Source of the DNA: Apteryx mantelli | Taxonomy: Eukaryota > Chordata > Aves > Apterygiformes > Apterygidae | Reading direction: 5' to 3' | Length of the DNA: 64,000 bases | Assembly (NCBI RefSeq): GCF_036417845.1 | Contig: NC_089981.1 | Coordinates: 65,375,268-65,439,267 of the forward strand | Shown: positions 46,301 through 56,682 of the stretch, one piece after another | How the letters are laid out: each line of letters starts with the position of its first letter | Numbering within the stretch: the stretch's first letter is position 1 | Notes under the pieces: model-generated | The model's database searches: none | What the model saw: the letters and a program-made list of their open reading frames with translations, nothing else | Told to the model about the DNA's origin: nothing | Translations under genes and position numbers: made by a program

Positions 46301-48436
46301 ATAGGAGGAATAACCCTTCTGCAGGCTGGAATCTCGGCTCTCCAGGGAGCTAGTACTGCTGGAGGCTGTCTCTTTGATTGACCAGGAGATACCTAACAGA
46401 CAAAATGTAGACAGAACCACTGTAGTCATTTAAGGCAGAGAAAAAGAAAAACAGTCTGTAAAGAAAGATCTTAAGGCAGGGCAGGAATGTATGTGTCCTG
46501 GTAAGTTCTACACTAGCACATCCTGGTACATTCTGACCCCCAGCACTAATCAGATGCAGTGCAGAGACTCTCAGCATCATGTAATATTGCTTATTAAACA
46601 GTTGCCTGTTCTCCTCCAGAAATGGTTGTATTTCAGCAGTGTTGTACAGCTGGTTATGGCTTATACTAAAAAAATACATGCCACCCAACATTTGTGTGTT
46701 GTTGTATGGGGTAAACCATATTCCTTCTCCAAAGGTACAAGGCAAGACAGAGAATCCCTTGCTTATCTCAGATTAGAGAGGCATAAGAACATTCCCTCCT
46801 GGACACTGGAAAGCCAAGATAGCTTTGCTGCCCACAGAGACAAATCAACTATTAAAGTACACAAACTGCTGGCAACAATGCATACATCTTCCTCCTGCTT
46901 GTTCTAGTTTTCATTTCTTTTCATGTAGCTGCACACGCACATTTAGGACAGGGTAGAGTAACAAAAGAATAGGTGATGGGCAGAGACCTAGGTGGGAAGA
47001 AAAAAGACCTGAACCATAGGGAAGAGCCGCAGCATAGGGCAGGAAGATCAGGCTCATTGAAAGTCCTCTGGGTGATCCAAATTTAAGCTTTCATTGTTTG
47101 AAAGGTGCTCAATGGCTAGCAAGTGCCTGAACTGTTTTTATGGCAACAACGGGTCACGAACCCCAAAGAGCAACAGACAGCAGTTGCATGAGGATCATGA
47201 GCCTGCTCCCACCATCACTAGAAATGGATTTGTTTAATTCTTTCAATTCTCTTTCAAACTTCAGGCATAAGAGCCTGTCCTTAAACACACCAAACCTTGA
47301 AATATCTCCTTAAAGTGTTGCAAGACAAAGCACAGAGAACTTTAAGTGGTGTCATTTCAGGTAGCAGTGTGAAGCAGATATCACCCACAATCCTGCAGGT
47401 CAGCTGAACACGATGAAAATCAAAATGTTTTTAACCCTCAAAATATCTGCTCTAGGCTGAGCTACATAATGGGAAAAACATAGTAAATTCCCTCCACTTG
47501 TCTGCACTCTTTCTAGTTATGTCATCTGCTTCTGCTTGCTCTCTTTTCAGATCTACACAGGTAAAACAAGTGGCTCACTACTTGATCTGAAGTAACAGCA
47601 AAGTCAGGATTAGATAGGCTGTAGTACTCCTGACCTCAAATAAATAGCATAAGTTAAATGGTAATTTTAACCCTACTGCCTCCCAGCAATAGCTTGGAGT
47701 ACTTCTGCACTTACTTCCCACAGGGTCCCCACTCCAGCTGACCTTCTCAAGGTCATCGTCATCATCGTCGACAATATCCCGAAGGCTATTCACTGCCCGC
47801 TTGGATTCCTTTAGCTATGGACAAAGAAAGAGCTTGTGATAGAGAGCACTAATGTTACATGGAGCTCTTTGTTTCCTATTGCCTTCTCGAACAACCTCCC
47901 TCAGAATTTTGTACGCAGCCTCCCCAGCCTCTAGGCCGCTGAAGGTCTGCCCTCCCTGGAGAAGGCATCTGTGCTTGTGGGCGTGTAACAGCCAAAGGCA
48001 GCCTCTCCTCTTCTCCCCATGCGGGTGCACAGGCTGCAGGCACCCACACAGACGCAAATAGCTCAGACTAGCAGGAGATGCAGCGTGACCTACGGGGGAA
48101 GGAACCATCGCAGCTTATAACGGGGCTTCAGACTGGCTACCAAGGGGTGAGGCGAGAGCGCTCGACCTCCAGGCTGGCAACAGCGCGACCAGGAAAGCTC
48201 CCATCCCGCCCGCCCGCCCGCCCGCGCGCACCGGTCAGAGGGCCGCGGCCGGGTGCTGAGGCGGCCGCGGGCAGCACCGCCGCCCCCCGCGGCCGCCTCG
48301 CACCGGCCCCCGCGACGCGGCCCGGAGCGGCGGGGGGCCCTACCTGGGATAGCTCGTCATCCTCGTCGTCGAAGGTGAAGGCCCGGAACTTGGAGCTGTG
48401 CCAGTACTCCTCCTCGTCCGCCCTCGCCCTGCTCAT
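34359..48436 (-). CDS. VIPAS39: VIPAS39 (VIPAR/SPE-39), 19 coding exons, 491 aa
   Basis: Minus-strand coding exons: 48436-48344, 47814-47715, 46392-46249, 45311-45273, 44924-44860, 41360-41304, 40293-40201, 39539-39506, 39047-38945, 38860-38833, 38638-38565, 38014-37939, 37647-37513, 36943-36902, 36470-36381, 35895-35809, 35206-35117, 34764-34660, 34379-34359. All borders are GT/AG, every phase joins, and the total is 491 aa (human about 493). Near the N-terminus are [20 protein letters not shown] and an acidic [14 protein letters not shown]; the Ser-rich exon 3 ends SLSSLFK. The central and C-terminal part is the Vps16_C-like helical region ([48 protein letters not shown]), ending QIRWKN. 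The protein partners VPS33B in endosomal and post-Golgi trafficking; human loss causes ARC syndrome type 2. It diverges from AHSA1 over a CpG island. Several exons are tiny (21, 28, 34, 39 nt). Confidence 0.98.
41763..42459 (+). mobile_element. Solo LTR fossil of an endogenous retrovirus, in VIPAS39 intron 5
   Basis: The element begins TGTGACGG and ends TTTCAACA, giving TG...CA termini typical of an LTR of about 700 bp. It carries a TATA-like ATAAATA at about 41918, an AATAAA at 42390-42395, and promoter-like GC content that differs from the surrounding intron. No internal coding region is attached on either side, so it appears to be a solo LTR. CpG sites are still frequent, which suggests a fairly young insertion. 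It lies antisense to VIPAS39. I see no clear target-site duplication, so the outer limits are uncertain by several bases. Size and termini would suit an avian ERVL- or ERVK-type family, but I cannot assign one by eye. Confidence 0.65.
43325..44250 (+). mobile_element. Possible second LTR-type fossil in VIPAS39 intron 5
   Basis: This block differs in composition from its neighbours. It has a promoter/poly(A)-like section near 43800-43840 (CTTATTCTTATTAAATCTT) and then degenerate tandem units of about 40 bases around 43935-44075, each carrying a CCAGC-A-CTGGAG-type core. Such a layout is seen in some avian LTR elements, but I cannot identify termini or a family. It could instead be an unrelated minisatellite. 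Confidence 0.3.
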
Positions 48437-48650
48437 CTGCAACGGCACCGCGCCGCACCGTCAGCCGGGGCGCAGGAGGGCCCCGCCGCCCCCCCCGCCG
48501 CCGCACCACGGCGGCACGGGCACGGGCACCTCCCCCGCCTCACCCACCTCGCCTCACCCGCCTCGCCTGCCTCGCCTCGCCTCTCTTGCGCGGGACACCG
48601 GCACCGGGAACGGCGCGGCGCCGCAGGGGGAAGGGCGGCCGCCGCCGCAA

Positions 48651-48670
48651 AGCACGCCGGGACCTGTAGT
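48651..48670 (-). promoter_or_regulatory. ZNF143/SBS-type motif
   Basis: The minus strand reads ACTACAGGTCCCGGCGTGCT, a close match to the ZNF143 (Staf) binding sequence ACTACA-TTCCCAGCATGC. This class of site is common at CpG-island and bidirectional promoters. Confidence 0.65.
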
Positions 48671-48764
48671 GTCCCCGCCGCCCCTCAGTCCGGCGGCCCC
48701 GCGTCCGCGGACTACGAGTACCGAAATGCCCTGCGAGCGCCACCGCCCCTCCCGCCGGGGCCGG

Positions 48765-48783
48765 ACTACAAGTCCCAGCAGGC
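48765..48783 (+). promoter_or_regulatory. ZNF143/SBS-type motif
   Basis: The plus strand reads ACTACAAGTCCCAGCAGGC, matching the ZNF143 consensus at nearly every informative base. It faces AHSA1 and lies about 95 bases from the oppositely oriented copy. A more degenerate third copy (ACTACGAGTACCGAAATGC) sits near 48711. Confidence 0.7.
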
Positions 48784-48870
48784 TGCGCGAGGCGCTGCGA
48801 TGCCTTGGGTCGGTTGCTACGGGTGGCGCTGCCGGTACCGGGCAGTTAGCGCTTGGGGCGGCCGTGGGGC

Positions 48871-48916
48871 GCGGCGCGGCGTGGCGTGGCGTGGCGCGGC
48901 GTGGCGTGGCGTGGCG
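48871..48916 (+). repeat. (GYGGC)n five-base tandem repeat
   Basis: About nine units of GCGGC or GTGGC follow each other without interruption in the VIPAS39/AHSA1 promoter spacer. Translations over it are artefacts. Confidence 0.9.
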
Positions 48917-49157
48917 ACCCGGCCGTAGGGCACCGGCTCCAGGAGCCTCTGGAGCCGCGTGGGCGGTGCGGGGAAGCGCTAGCTCGCGGCGGCGTGGAAC
49001 CAAGAAGGCAGGGCCCGGCCGGGCGCGGGGCGGGGGAAGGGCGCCGGAAGGGACCGTGCCGGTGACGGAAGCCGGGAGGTGGCGCGGCGGCCGGCGGTTC
49101 TAGCAGTTTCCACGGGCGGTCGACGCGGAGGCGGCGGGCAGGGCGGCGGCGATCCCG

Positions 49158-52100
49158 ATGGCCAAGTGGGGAGAGGGAGACCCGCGCTGGATCGTCGAGC
49201 AGCGGGCGGACGCCACCAACGTCAACAACTGGCACTGGTGAGCGGTGGGGGCGCGGCGGGGCCCGGCCCGCCTGGGCTTGGGGCTGGGACCCTCCCGGGC
49301 CGGGGGGAGCCCGGGCCGGTGCCCCGGGGAAGGCCCCCCCACCTCCGTGTGTGTGCGTGCTTGCGGGGGGAGGGCTCTGGGCTGGTGTCCGGGGAGGGTC
49401 CTCTTTCTGCCCCCTGCCGTGTGTGCATGGGGGGAGGGCGCAGGCCGGCGTTGCAGGGAAGCCCCCCGCTCCATGTGTGTGTGTTTGGTGGGGAGGGGTC
49501 CCGAGGGTAGGTGTTTTTTCCCCTCCCCGCCCCGCGGCGGTGTGTGTGTGTTTAGGCGAGAGGGAGTCCTGGGGGGGGGGGGGTGTGCCCCCCTCTGCCT
49601 GCCCTGCCCCGTGTGTGTTGGAGTGGAGGGAGGTGTGGGATGGGTGGATGCCCAAGAGTTCCTGTACAAGCGGGTATCATGACCTATCCCAGATCCTCAC
49701 GCCCTTCCCCCTACACTCCTTTCTTTCCACAGGACAGAGCGGGATGCCTCCAACTGGTCCACAGAACGGCTTAAAACTCTCCTCCTGCCTGTCAGGGTAG
49801 AAGGTGAGGAAGGGTCCTGTGAGGTGACAGAAGTGAGCAAACTGGATGGAGAAGCCTCTATTAACAACCGCAAAGGGAAACTTATTTTCTTCTATGAGTG
49901 GGCTATTAAGCTGGCATGGACTGGTGAGTGATGTTCTCTTCTCCTGTTTCACAGCCAGATTCAAGTATAGGATTAAGGACACTTATCTCATCTAGGAAAT
50001 AAAGAAAAGTAATTTTCTTGTGAGTTGCTCTTGGAACAACTAGAGTAAGGAACATTGATCTGAACAACATCATTGCTGTTGCAGGCATCTCAAAGACAGG
50101 AGTGAAGTATAAAGGGTATGTGGAGATTCCTAATCTCTCGGATGAAAACGATATTGATGAAGTTGAGGTAAGCTAATAGCTAATATTACTGACTGTACTG
50201 CTGTTTACTGAGTTCTTAGAATGTTAATATTTCCATGTTATCTTTTTAAAGCAATTGTAGAGAGCTTTTTTAGTGTTAGGGACTGCTTAAACCCATGTTG
50301 TATTGTTATGAAATACATTCCTTTCTTTTAGATATATGGGATCTATAGCACATGAATGAATTCGGCTAGGTGTATAAATTATAATGGGCTGGCAGTAAAT
50401 GAATGACTGTAAATGAAAGTGAAATGAAAGACTGTAAAACTGCACAGCTTCTTGCAAAAGCTTAGGTCAAAGCCTAACTGTGATGTTGAATCAAGTGATA
50501 AAAGGACTGTGCAAGTGTGGTTTTGTTAACTAGTACTTGTCTTTCTGGTTTAGATCCTTGTCAGCCTTGCTAAAGATGAGCCTGACACTAACTTGAAGAC
50601 CCTGATGAAGCAAGAGGGTACAAAAAAAATAAGAGATGCAATGAAAACTTACATCAGCACTCTCAAAACAGGTATGTAACTGAGAGGGAGAAGTGTTTTG
50701 GGATCTCTATGGGCTAGTGCTAAATAAAGGCTTGGAGAAAAGAGAGGAAGGAATAGCAGTTCCTCACCCCATCTCAACAGAAAGGTGTCTAAGTGACAGC
50801 AGTTATCTTTCTGTCTCTTTTGAAAAAAAAAAAAATCAGTGTTTGATAGGAAGCACTTCTGTCTCTAAATCCTTTAGCACAGCCACAAAACATTGTCTTC
50901 AGTGATAATCCAATAATAAGCAGTGGTTTCTGATGTGTGTTTTAAAATTGAGCATGTCTTTCATGCACTGAAGCCCAGCAATAGAGGAAACGATGCCAGT
51001 AAAACATGTATTTGCTACCACAGTAACAGAGAACATCAGTTACTGCATGTGGCATAATCTGGCCTTTGGCTTGCTCACTCTCTAGGAAGGTGGTGTTTTC
51101 TGGTTTACTAGTTCTTGTTGCTTTTCTCTTCTGCCACATAATAAGACAGGATGCATCTAGTGCTATTTGGATTTGAGGAAAAACAATTTGAAACTGCTCT
51201 GCAAGTTTTGGTGTCATTGAATGAGCTGTCTTTAGCCTCTGGAATAAAATTATTTCTTTAGAAGATAAGTCTCCTTGGTTCCAGCAGTTGGAGTTAAATC
51301 AGTATGCTCTGGCTGAGTTGTGCTTTGCTCTCTAGTACAGGCTGGGAACACTAGAGATGCTTCTTATATCTGCTTACCAATTTTACACCATACACATTAG
51401 ATATTCAAGTTTTCCTCAGTACAAATATCACTGTTCACTGCTTCTTCAGAATTAAATTTCTGTACCCTGCATTTCTTAAAGCATTTTAGTGTTGAAGCTG
51501 GGAGTTGCTGTCTCCCAGTGGAAGATGGGAATATTATTCAGAAAGAACCATATGATCTTGTGGGCTAGAGTAAGTAAGAATAGGTGGGAATTCAGCAGTA
51601 CACATCTTAATAAAATTCTGCTATATGATGTAATTTTGCTGGTTTGAACAGCTGAAGAGGAAGGAGAAGGAGCAAAGTGTTTTATAATTGGCAAAGGCAG
51701 AACTGATAGATCTGTGGGTTTTTTTGTTTGTTTCGCTTTTAAAAAAGGCGGGGGGCAAACATGATGACGAAAGAGGCTGAAGCTTCTGGTGGATTTGCAA
51801 AAGCACTTGTGCTGCTGTATAATGCACTGGTGAGACCTAACCTGGAATTCTGTGCAGAGCCCTGGTGTCTGTTGTCAAAAAAGATAAATTGAAGATGGAG
51901 TTAGAAGCACCTTCTTTTCTGCTACAATGATCTGAAAAAATGGAGAGCCTGTCTAAAAAGAAATGAAAGAGTTTGGTTTCTTTAGACCAGCAAAATAAAA
52001 GTATTTGAGATGTGATTGCTATTTATACTAGAGAGTGAAAGAGAAAAATTAGGTATAAGGCTGATATTGATGAGAGCAACATGTGCAAGACAGCAATAAG

Positions 52101-52231
52101 TATATCTAGGCTAGAAATAGGAAGGAAGTTCCTAACTGTTCATGTAGTCAGGTTTTACTATAGCTGTCAGTGGAGTGTAGTGAGGGCAAAAGAATTAAGT
52201 GCTTATAAAAATGAGGCGCTTTTTCTTTTTC

Positions 52232-52262
<31 letters not shown>

Positions 52263-55169
52263 TTTCAGCAGTTAAAAGGTGTGGGCACTAGCAAGAGCAG
52301 GCAAGAAACCAGAAAGCCCTTTTTGACTGTGTTTCAAAGATCAGTTAAAAGATTTTCTTGATCTTTTAGTTTCATGGGCCATCTCCTGTCTTTCCAGAAT
52401 TCACCCAGGGCATGATTTTGCCCACAATGAATGGTGAGCATATGGAAACAACACCTCAGGTGGCACTTAAAGCAGAAGACCGCAAGGTAAACAGAACTAT
52501 GCAAATGTGTTTTGGGGATCTCTGAATAAATATGGAGCGTATAAGATACTGGGGCTTACAACAACAACAACTTGTTCTGTTTATAGGATATATATTCATG
52601 TATATGTATATAGGGTATATATTGGCAATCTGTGGTGCAGTTCTGATTGTTTCCATTTGCAGCTTTTTTTTTTTTTTTTAATTCAAATAGCGTTAAATCT
52701 GCTTTATACACTCCAGTACGGTGTAGTTACATTTTTCTGTAAGATCTTTGTTTCTCTCTTGGGTGTGTGATTGCTTGTTGAGGTTTGGGGGGGGGGGGGG
52801 AGTATGTGTGTGCTTCAGTGCTGTTTGTTGTTTTGTTAGACCGCTGCTAGCAGCAGTACAACAACATCGCAGTCCAAATCCATAGGAGTCAAGATTCCGA
52901 CATGTAAGATCAGCTTGAAAGACACTTTCTTAACATCTCCTGAGGAGCTCTACCGGGTATTTGTTACTCAGGAGGTAAGTCCATGATTGTTCTGAGAACA
53001 GCTGCTCTTTGCACAGAGAAGGTTGTTCCTGAGAAGCTTTTTAAGCTGTTCAGTAGGACACTCATGATGCATGAGAGTGCAGTAAGAAAGCTGGTCTGTA
53101 AAACGGTTGCTTAAAGCTTTTAACCCAGTTGAAAAGAGTGAATTAATGCCAGCTAGAAGCCAATTCCAGGTGGTTCTCAGCACCTGTCTGTAGATACATC
53201 CCTTTCTGCATGTGATCAGATCTCTTGGGATTTACAGTTTTGGTGGGTTTGTTTGTTCCTTTTAAGGTTAGGCAGTATCAAAGCCAGAGAAATGCTACTT
53301 AAGGAATAGATTCCTCCCTGCACACTACTGTGTGGTTAAGGAACTAGGGATTCTTTTCTCTTGGCAAGCAAAATGCTGCTGTAGTGGCTCTAACTTTGCT
53401 TCTTCTGGCTGGGACAGGGGTTTTTTGTCTCTTTTTGATAAAGACCTTACATTATGGACTTTCCTACTCTTCCAGAAGTTGCAGAACTTTTGTAGTTGGG
53501 TGGGAGGTATTAAGCAACAAGTTTGCAAGCAAATAATGTCAAGTAATACAAGTCTCCTCCTGAATTCTTTGCAGATGGTCCAAGCTTTCACCCACGCACA
53601 AGCAGCCTTGGAGGCTGATAAAGGAGGCAAGTTTCAGTTGCTGGATGGCAGTGTCACAGGAGAGTTTGTTGACCTAGTAAGTACTAGCCAGTGTAGCTCT
53701 TTCTTGCTCAGGAGGGAGCATGTTAGTTTTTGATGTATCTGTTCTGTAACAGTCCTTCAATTCACTAATCCTGAATCCCTCCCTGGTGCCAAATGGTTAT
53801 ATATATCACTGCAGCTACTGAAGGTCTCCTTATTGCTGGAAGATAATATGAGTTATTGTACAAGATGTTAGCTTGGGGAGGAAAAAAAAAAATCTGGTTT
53901 CTAGTCCTGCATCTGCCCTGTTATTGTGTGTGGGTTGTTTGTTTTTTCTGCTTTTTTTAATCTTTTTTTTTTTTTTAATTTAATTGTGGGGGGTATGGGG
54001 TGGAGCTCAGAAGCAGTGACTGACTCTTTTCCACTTTAACCTCCATGCCACTTAAGCCTTCTGAACAGGGACACTGCATCAGTGTTTGAGACTCTACTGT
54101 GTCAGGAATTAGTCTCAGTGGCTTCTTTATAGCAATATATAATATCTGAACATGATGTACAATATTCAGAACTTGTTACTCTATTCCGTGGGTTGTACAC
54201 TGGAGTCTGAATCTATGAGACTTCCCAACTTACTTTTTTCTAAGCCCTTAACTTATGTGGTTCAGGTCTAGCCTGGCCTGGATTCCTGGTAAAGGGGTGG
54301 AAAGAACAGTCAGCTTTAAGATACTGTTTTTCATATTTCTCAAGTGATTATAAGGCTTCAGATCAAGCACAGTTTTAGTTCTTTTCTGTTAAAGACTGCA
54401 GGGTTTGCAAGAAATATTAGTCCTCAGTCACTTCTCTCTTTCCTAGGTCCCTGAGAAACAACTCATTATGAAATGGAGATTTAAATCTTGGCCAGCTGGT
54501 AAGTAGTCCAAAAGTGGACTATGATATTGCAGCCCTTGCATGTGTTCAAAGAATTCCAGTCCCATTTACCATACTGCACTCCAGCTAGTGATCGGGAGGG
54601 AGTGGGAGGGCACATGCAGCATTCTGGGAGCTGTACCAATCTTATCCCAGCTTCATATCCCAAATGACTGGGTCAGAGCTTTGAGCCGCTGCTTAGGGCA
54701 GCGGTCAGGGATTAGGAACAATGAAGTAGCAGCTTGCTCTGCTGCAACTGCTTTGAGATGTATGAAAAGGGAGTCCTCTCCTCCCTCTCTTTCTAAGGAA
54801 GACCTGCTGCTGTCTTAAATAGATCCATCTGGGAAGGATCCTGGAGAATATTATTTTTGTTTGTGTTTTTGTTTGTTGTTGTGGTGTTTTGGGTTTTCTT
54901 TTCTTTTTTGGTGCTGTGTGAGAGGAGGAGCAGAGCAGCTCCTTGGGGCAGCTGGTACTATACCATACACTGACAGATTTGCTTTGGTTCCTCTAGGGCA
55001 CTTTGCAACAATTACCTTGAACTTCACTGACAAAGGTGGTGAGACAGAAGTGTGCTTGGAAGGCAAGGGCATTCCTGCCAGTGAGGAGGAAAGAACAAAG
55101 CAAGGCTGGCAGCGCTACTACTTTGAGGGCATTAAACAGACATTTGGTTATGGCGCCCGCTTGTTTTAA
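49158..55169 (+). CDS. AHSA1: AHSA1, activator of Hsp90 ATPase 1 (nine coding exons, 340 aa)
   Basis: Coding exons: 49158-49237, 49733-49923, 50085-50167, 50554-50671, 52398-52486, 52840-52974, 53575-53676, 54447-54498, 54997-55169. All borders are GT/AG and all phases join; total 340 aa (human 338). The N-terminal extension MAKWGEGDPRWIVEQRADAT is followed by the conserved NxNNWHW motif (NVNNWHW, residues 21-27) needed for full Hsp90 ATPase stimulation, and by the conserved NNRKGKLIFFYEW segment. Residues 1 to about 157 are the Aha1 N-terminal domain that contacts the Hsp90 middle domain. A Ser/Thr-rich linker (about 188-200) leads to the C-terminal Bet v1/START-like AHSA1 domain (IPTCKISLKDTFLTSPEELY, MKWRFKSWPAGHFATITL), ending GIKQTFGYGARLF. 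It is a cytosolic co-chaperone. No odd residues or breaks are visible. Confidence 0.99.
49330..49640 (+). repeat. Degenerate G-rich minisatellite with GTGTGTG cores, AHSA1 intron 1
   Basis: Five irregular units, roughly 57-75 bases apart (near 49345, 49418, 49472, 49537 and 49607), combine a CCGTGTGTGTG-like core with long G runs (GGGGAGGG). The non-template strand is strongly G-rich just downstream of the AHSA1 promoter. Confidence 0.65.
51760..52170 (+). mobile_element. Old CR1 LINE fragment in AHSA1 intron 4
   Basis: The block GTATAATGCACTGGTGAGACCTAACCTGG and the text after it follow the CR1 reverse-transcriptase 3' region (the stretch normally read as 'gcactggtgagacc...ggaatactgtg'), and the later part has CR1 3'-UTR-like words such as AGGAAGTTCCTAACTGTTC. 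It is strongly diverged and broken, so it is an ancient insertion. Confidence 0.6.
52220..52265 (+). repeat. T-rich tract with C interruptions
   Basis: Nearly pure T for about 45 bases in AHSA1 intron 4, upstream of exon 5. It follows the old CR1 remnant and ends in TTTCAGCAG. Confidence 0.85.
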
Positions 55170-55382
55170 CATTGGTTGCTGGGAAGGCTCTGCTCGAAGA
55201 CTCTGCCACACGGACTGGTAAACTTCTCACCTGTCCATTTCTAATCTTGGCCCTCTGCTGGGAAGAATGGGATGACGGATGATAAGGAAGGTCATTGAGC
55301 AGCGCCACTTTCAGTCCCTCCCTGCTTTGTGCATGTCTCGTGCTGCAGAGGATTCTCTTACATGTACATACTTCTATTCCTA

Positions 55383-55388
55383 AATAAA
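55383..55388 (+). terminator. AHSA1: AHSA1 poly(A) signal
   Basis: A canonical AATAAA lies 214 bases after the AHSA1 stop codon and is the first one met. The implied 3' UTR is about 230-250 bases, close to the short 3' UTR known for AHSA1. Confidence 0.8.
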
Positions 55389-56440
55389 CCTAACTTAAAA
55401 AAAAACGCCATGAAATCTGTGTCTTCAGATCAACTTGAGTTCAGATGACTGGTGGCTAGACTAAGGAAGGGATATGGCTGGAAAAACACTGATCAATGAA
55501 GAGTGTTGCCCAACATGATTTACTCCTCACTTCTGGGTGAGTAGAGAGCACGAGCGTGATGCAGTTTTTAGTCTGAGCAGCTGCTCATTTTCTCTCCGCT
55601 TTTGATCTACTGCTAGTAAATGTTTCAAACCCTTCCTATTTCTGAAGGAATGTAAGGCCTTGTTCAAGCTATTTCTCTTCTCTTGCATATCCCCCTCTTC
55701 AGCACCATCCTTTTTACACTTAGCATACTAGCCTGCTCTACAAAAATGCATATCATTTAGTCACCCAATGTCTGAGAAAATAAGCAAACCACAGCTAGGA
55801 AAACTCTCACCTATAAGAGGGTATTCTAGTAAGGGTGTGGGGTCCAGGGTCAGCTCCAAGAGCTTCAAACCAAAGCAAACTAGGCTCTTAGTGGGGGCGA
55901 GATTTGTTCCTGTAAAATAAACGAGGTGCAGTATTCCTGGCTGACTCTGCTTCAGCTGTTCATTCTAGTGGTGAGGAAGGGAAAAATCACTTGTTCTTTC
56001 CTGCTAGTACAGTTCATGGAGACTTCTTTGTTGACTAAACTTCTTGAAGGGAAGGGAGGAAACAGTTCCAGTGAGAAATGCTGATCTGCTTAACATCTAG
56101 GGTGACTGAAGTGCTCAATTTTGCCTTTGAAGGATGAGCTGTTTGTTGCATTTTCTGCTAGTATAGTGTGGAGTAATCTGCAGAGCAGCTCTAGCTAACT
56201 AAAAATAATCTTACTGAGTAAGAACTGGGTATTTTGGTTTGGTTGGGTTGGTTGGTTGTTTTTTCTTCTTAGTGGCATGTCGTAGCCATCAGTAGAGGAC
56301 TCAGGAAAAGAACTTTAGTGCCTATTTAAAAGGCAACTTAAATAAGTCTATTTGTTTATTAAAATAGGGAAAACATTTCTAGTCTTTTCCCATCATTATT
56401 CCAAAGAGGTTATTCATGGTATAGTGTATATGAACATAAA

Positions 56441-56682
56441 GTTACAGAATCGGAGAACAGTTGGGGTTGGAAGGGACATCTGGAGATCACTAACTCCCCC
56501 GCTCAAGCGAGGTCATTGAGAGCAGGTTGCCCCAGACCATGACCAGTTGGGTTTTGGATATTTCTGAGGATGAAGATTCCACAACCTCTTCAGGCATCCT
56601 GTTACAATGTTCAGCCACCCTCACAGTGAAAAAACATTTTCCTATGTTCAAGTGGAATTTCCTGTGTTTGTTTGTGCCCAAG
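56441..56682 (-). mobile_element. CR1 LINE 3' end (minus orientation)
   Basis: The plus strand shows the reverse complement of the well-known CR1 3' end: TTGGGGTTGGAAGGGACATC, then GGAGATCA, AGAGCAGGTTGC, a GATTCCACAACCTCTTCAGG block, and GTGGAATTTCCTGTG...TTTGTGCCC. It is a typical 5'-truncated copy of about 240 bp and is better preserved than the other CR1 pieces here. Confidence 0.92.

Larger units (their letters stand above)
48150..49560. promoter_or_regulatory. CpG island and divergent VIPAS39/AHSA1 promoter
   Basis: CpG-dense sequence spans VIPAS39 exon 1, the 721 bases between the two start codons (48437-49157) and the 5' part of AHSA1 intron 1. There is no TATA box. Two ACTACA-n-TCCC-type motifs lie in the spacer (48651-48670 and 48765-48783). 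The head-to-head arrangement is the same as I recall for the human pair, so a shared bidirectional promoter is likely. Confidence 0.88.

Noticed and set aside
48078-49103. 341-codon plus-strand open frame across VIPAS39 exon 1 and the promoter
   Set aside because: It runs antisense over a known exon and through the GYGGC array, with Arg/Pro/Gly-rich translation and no domain.
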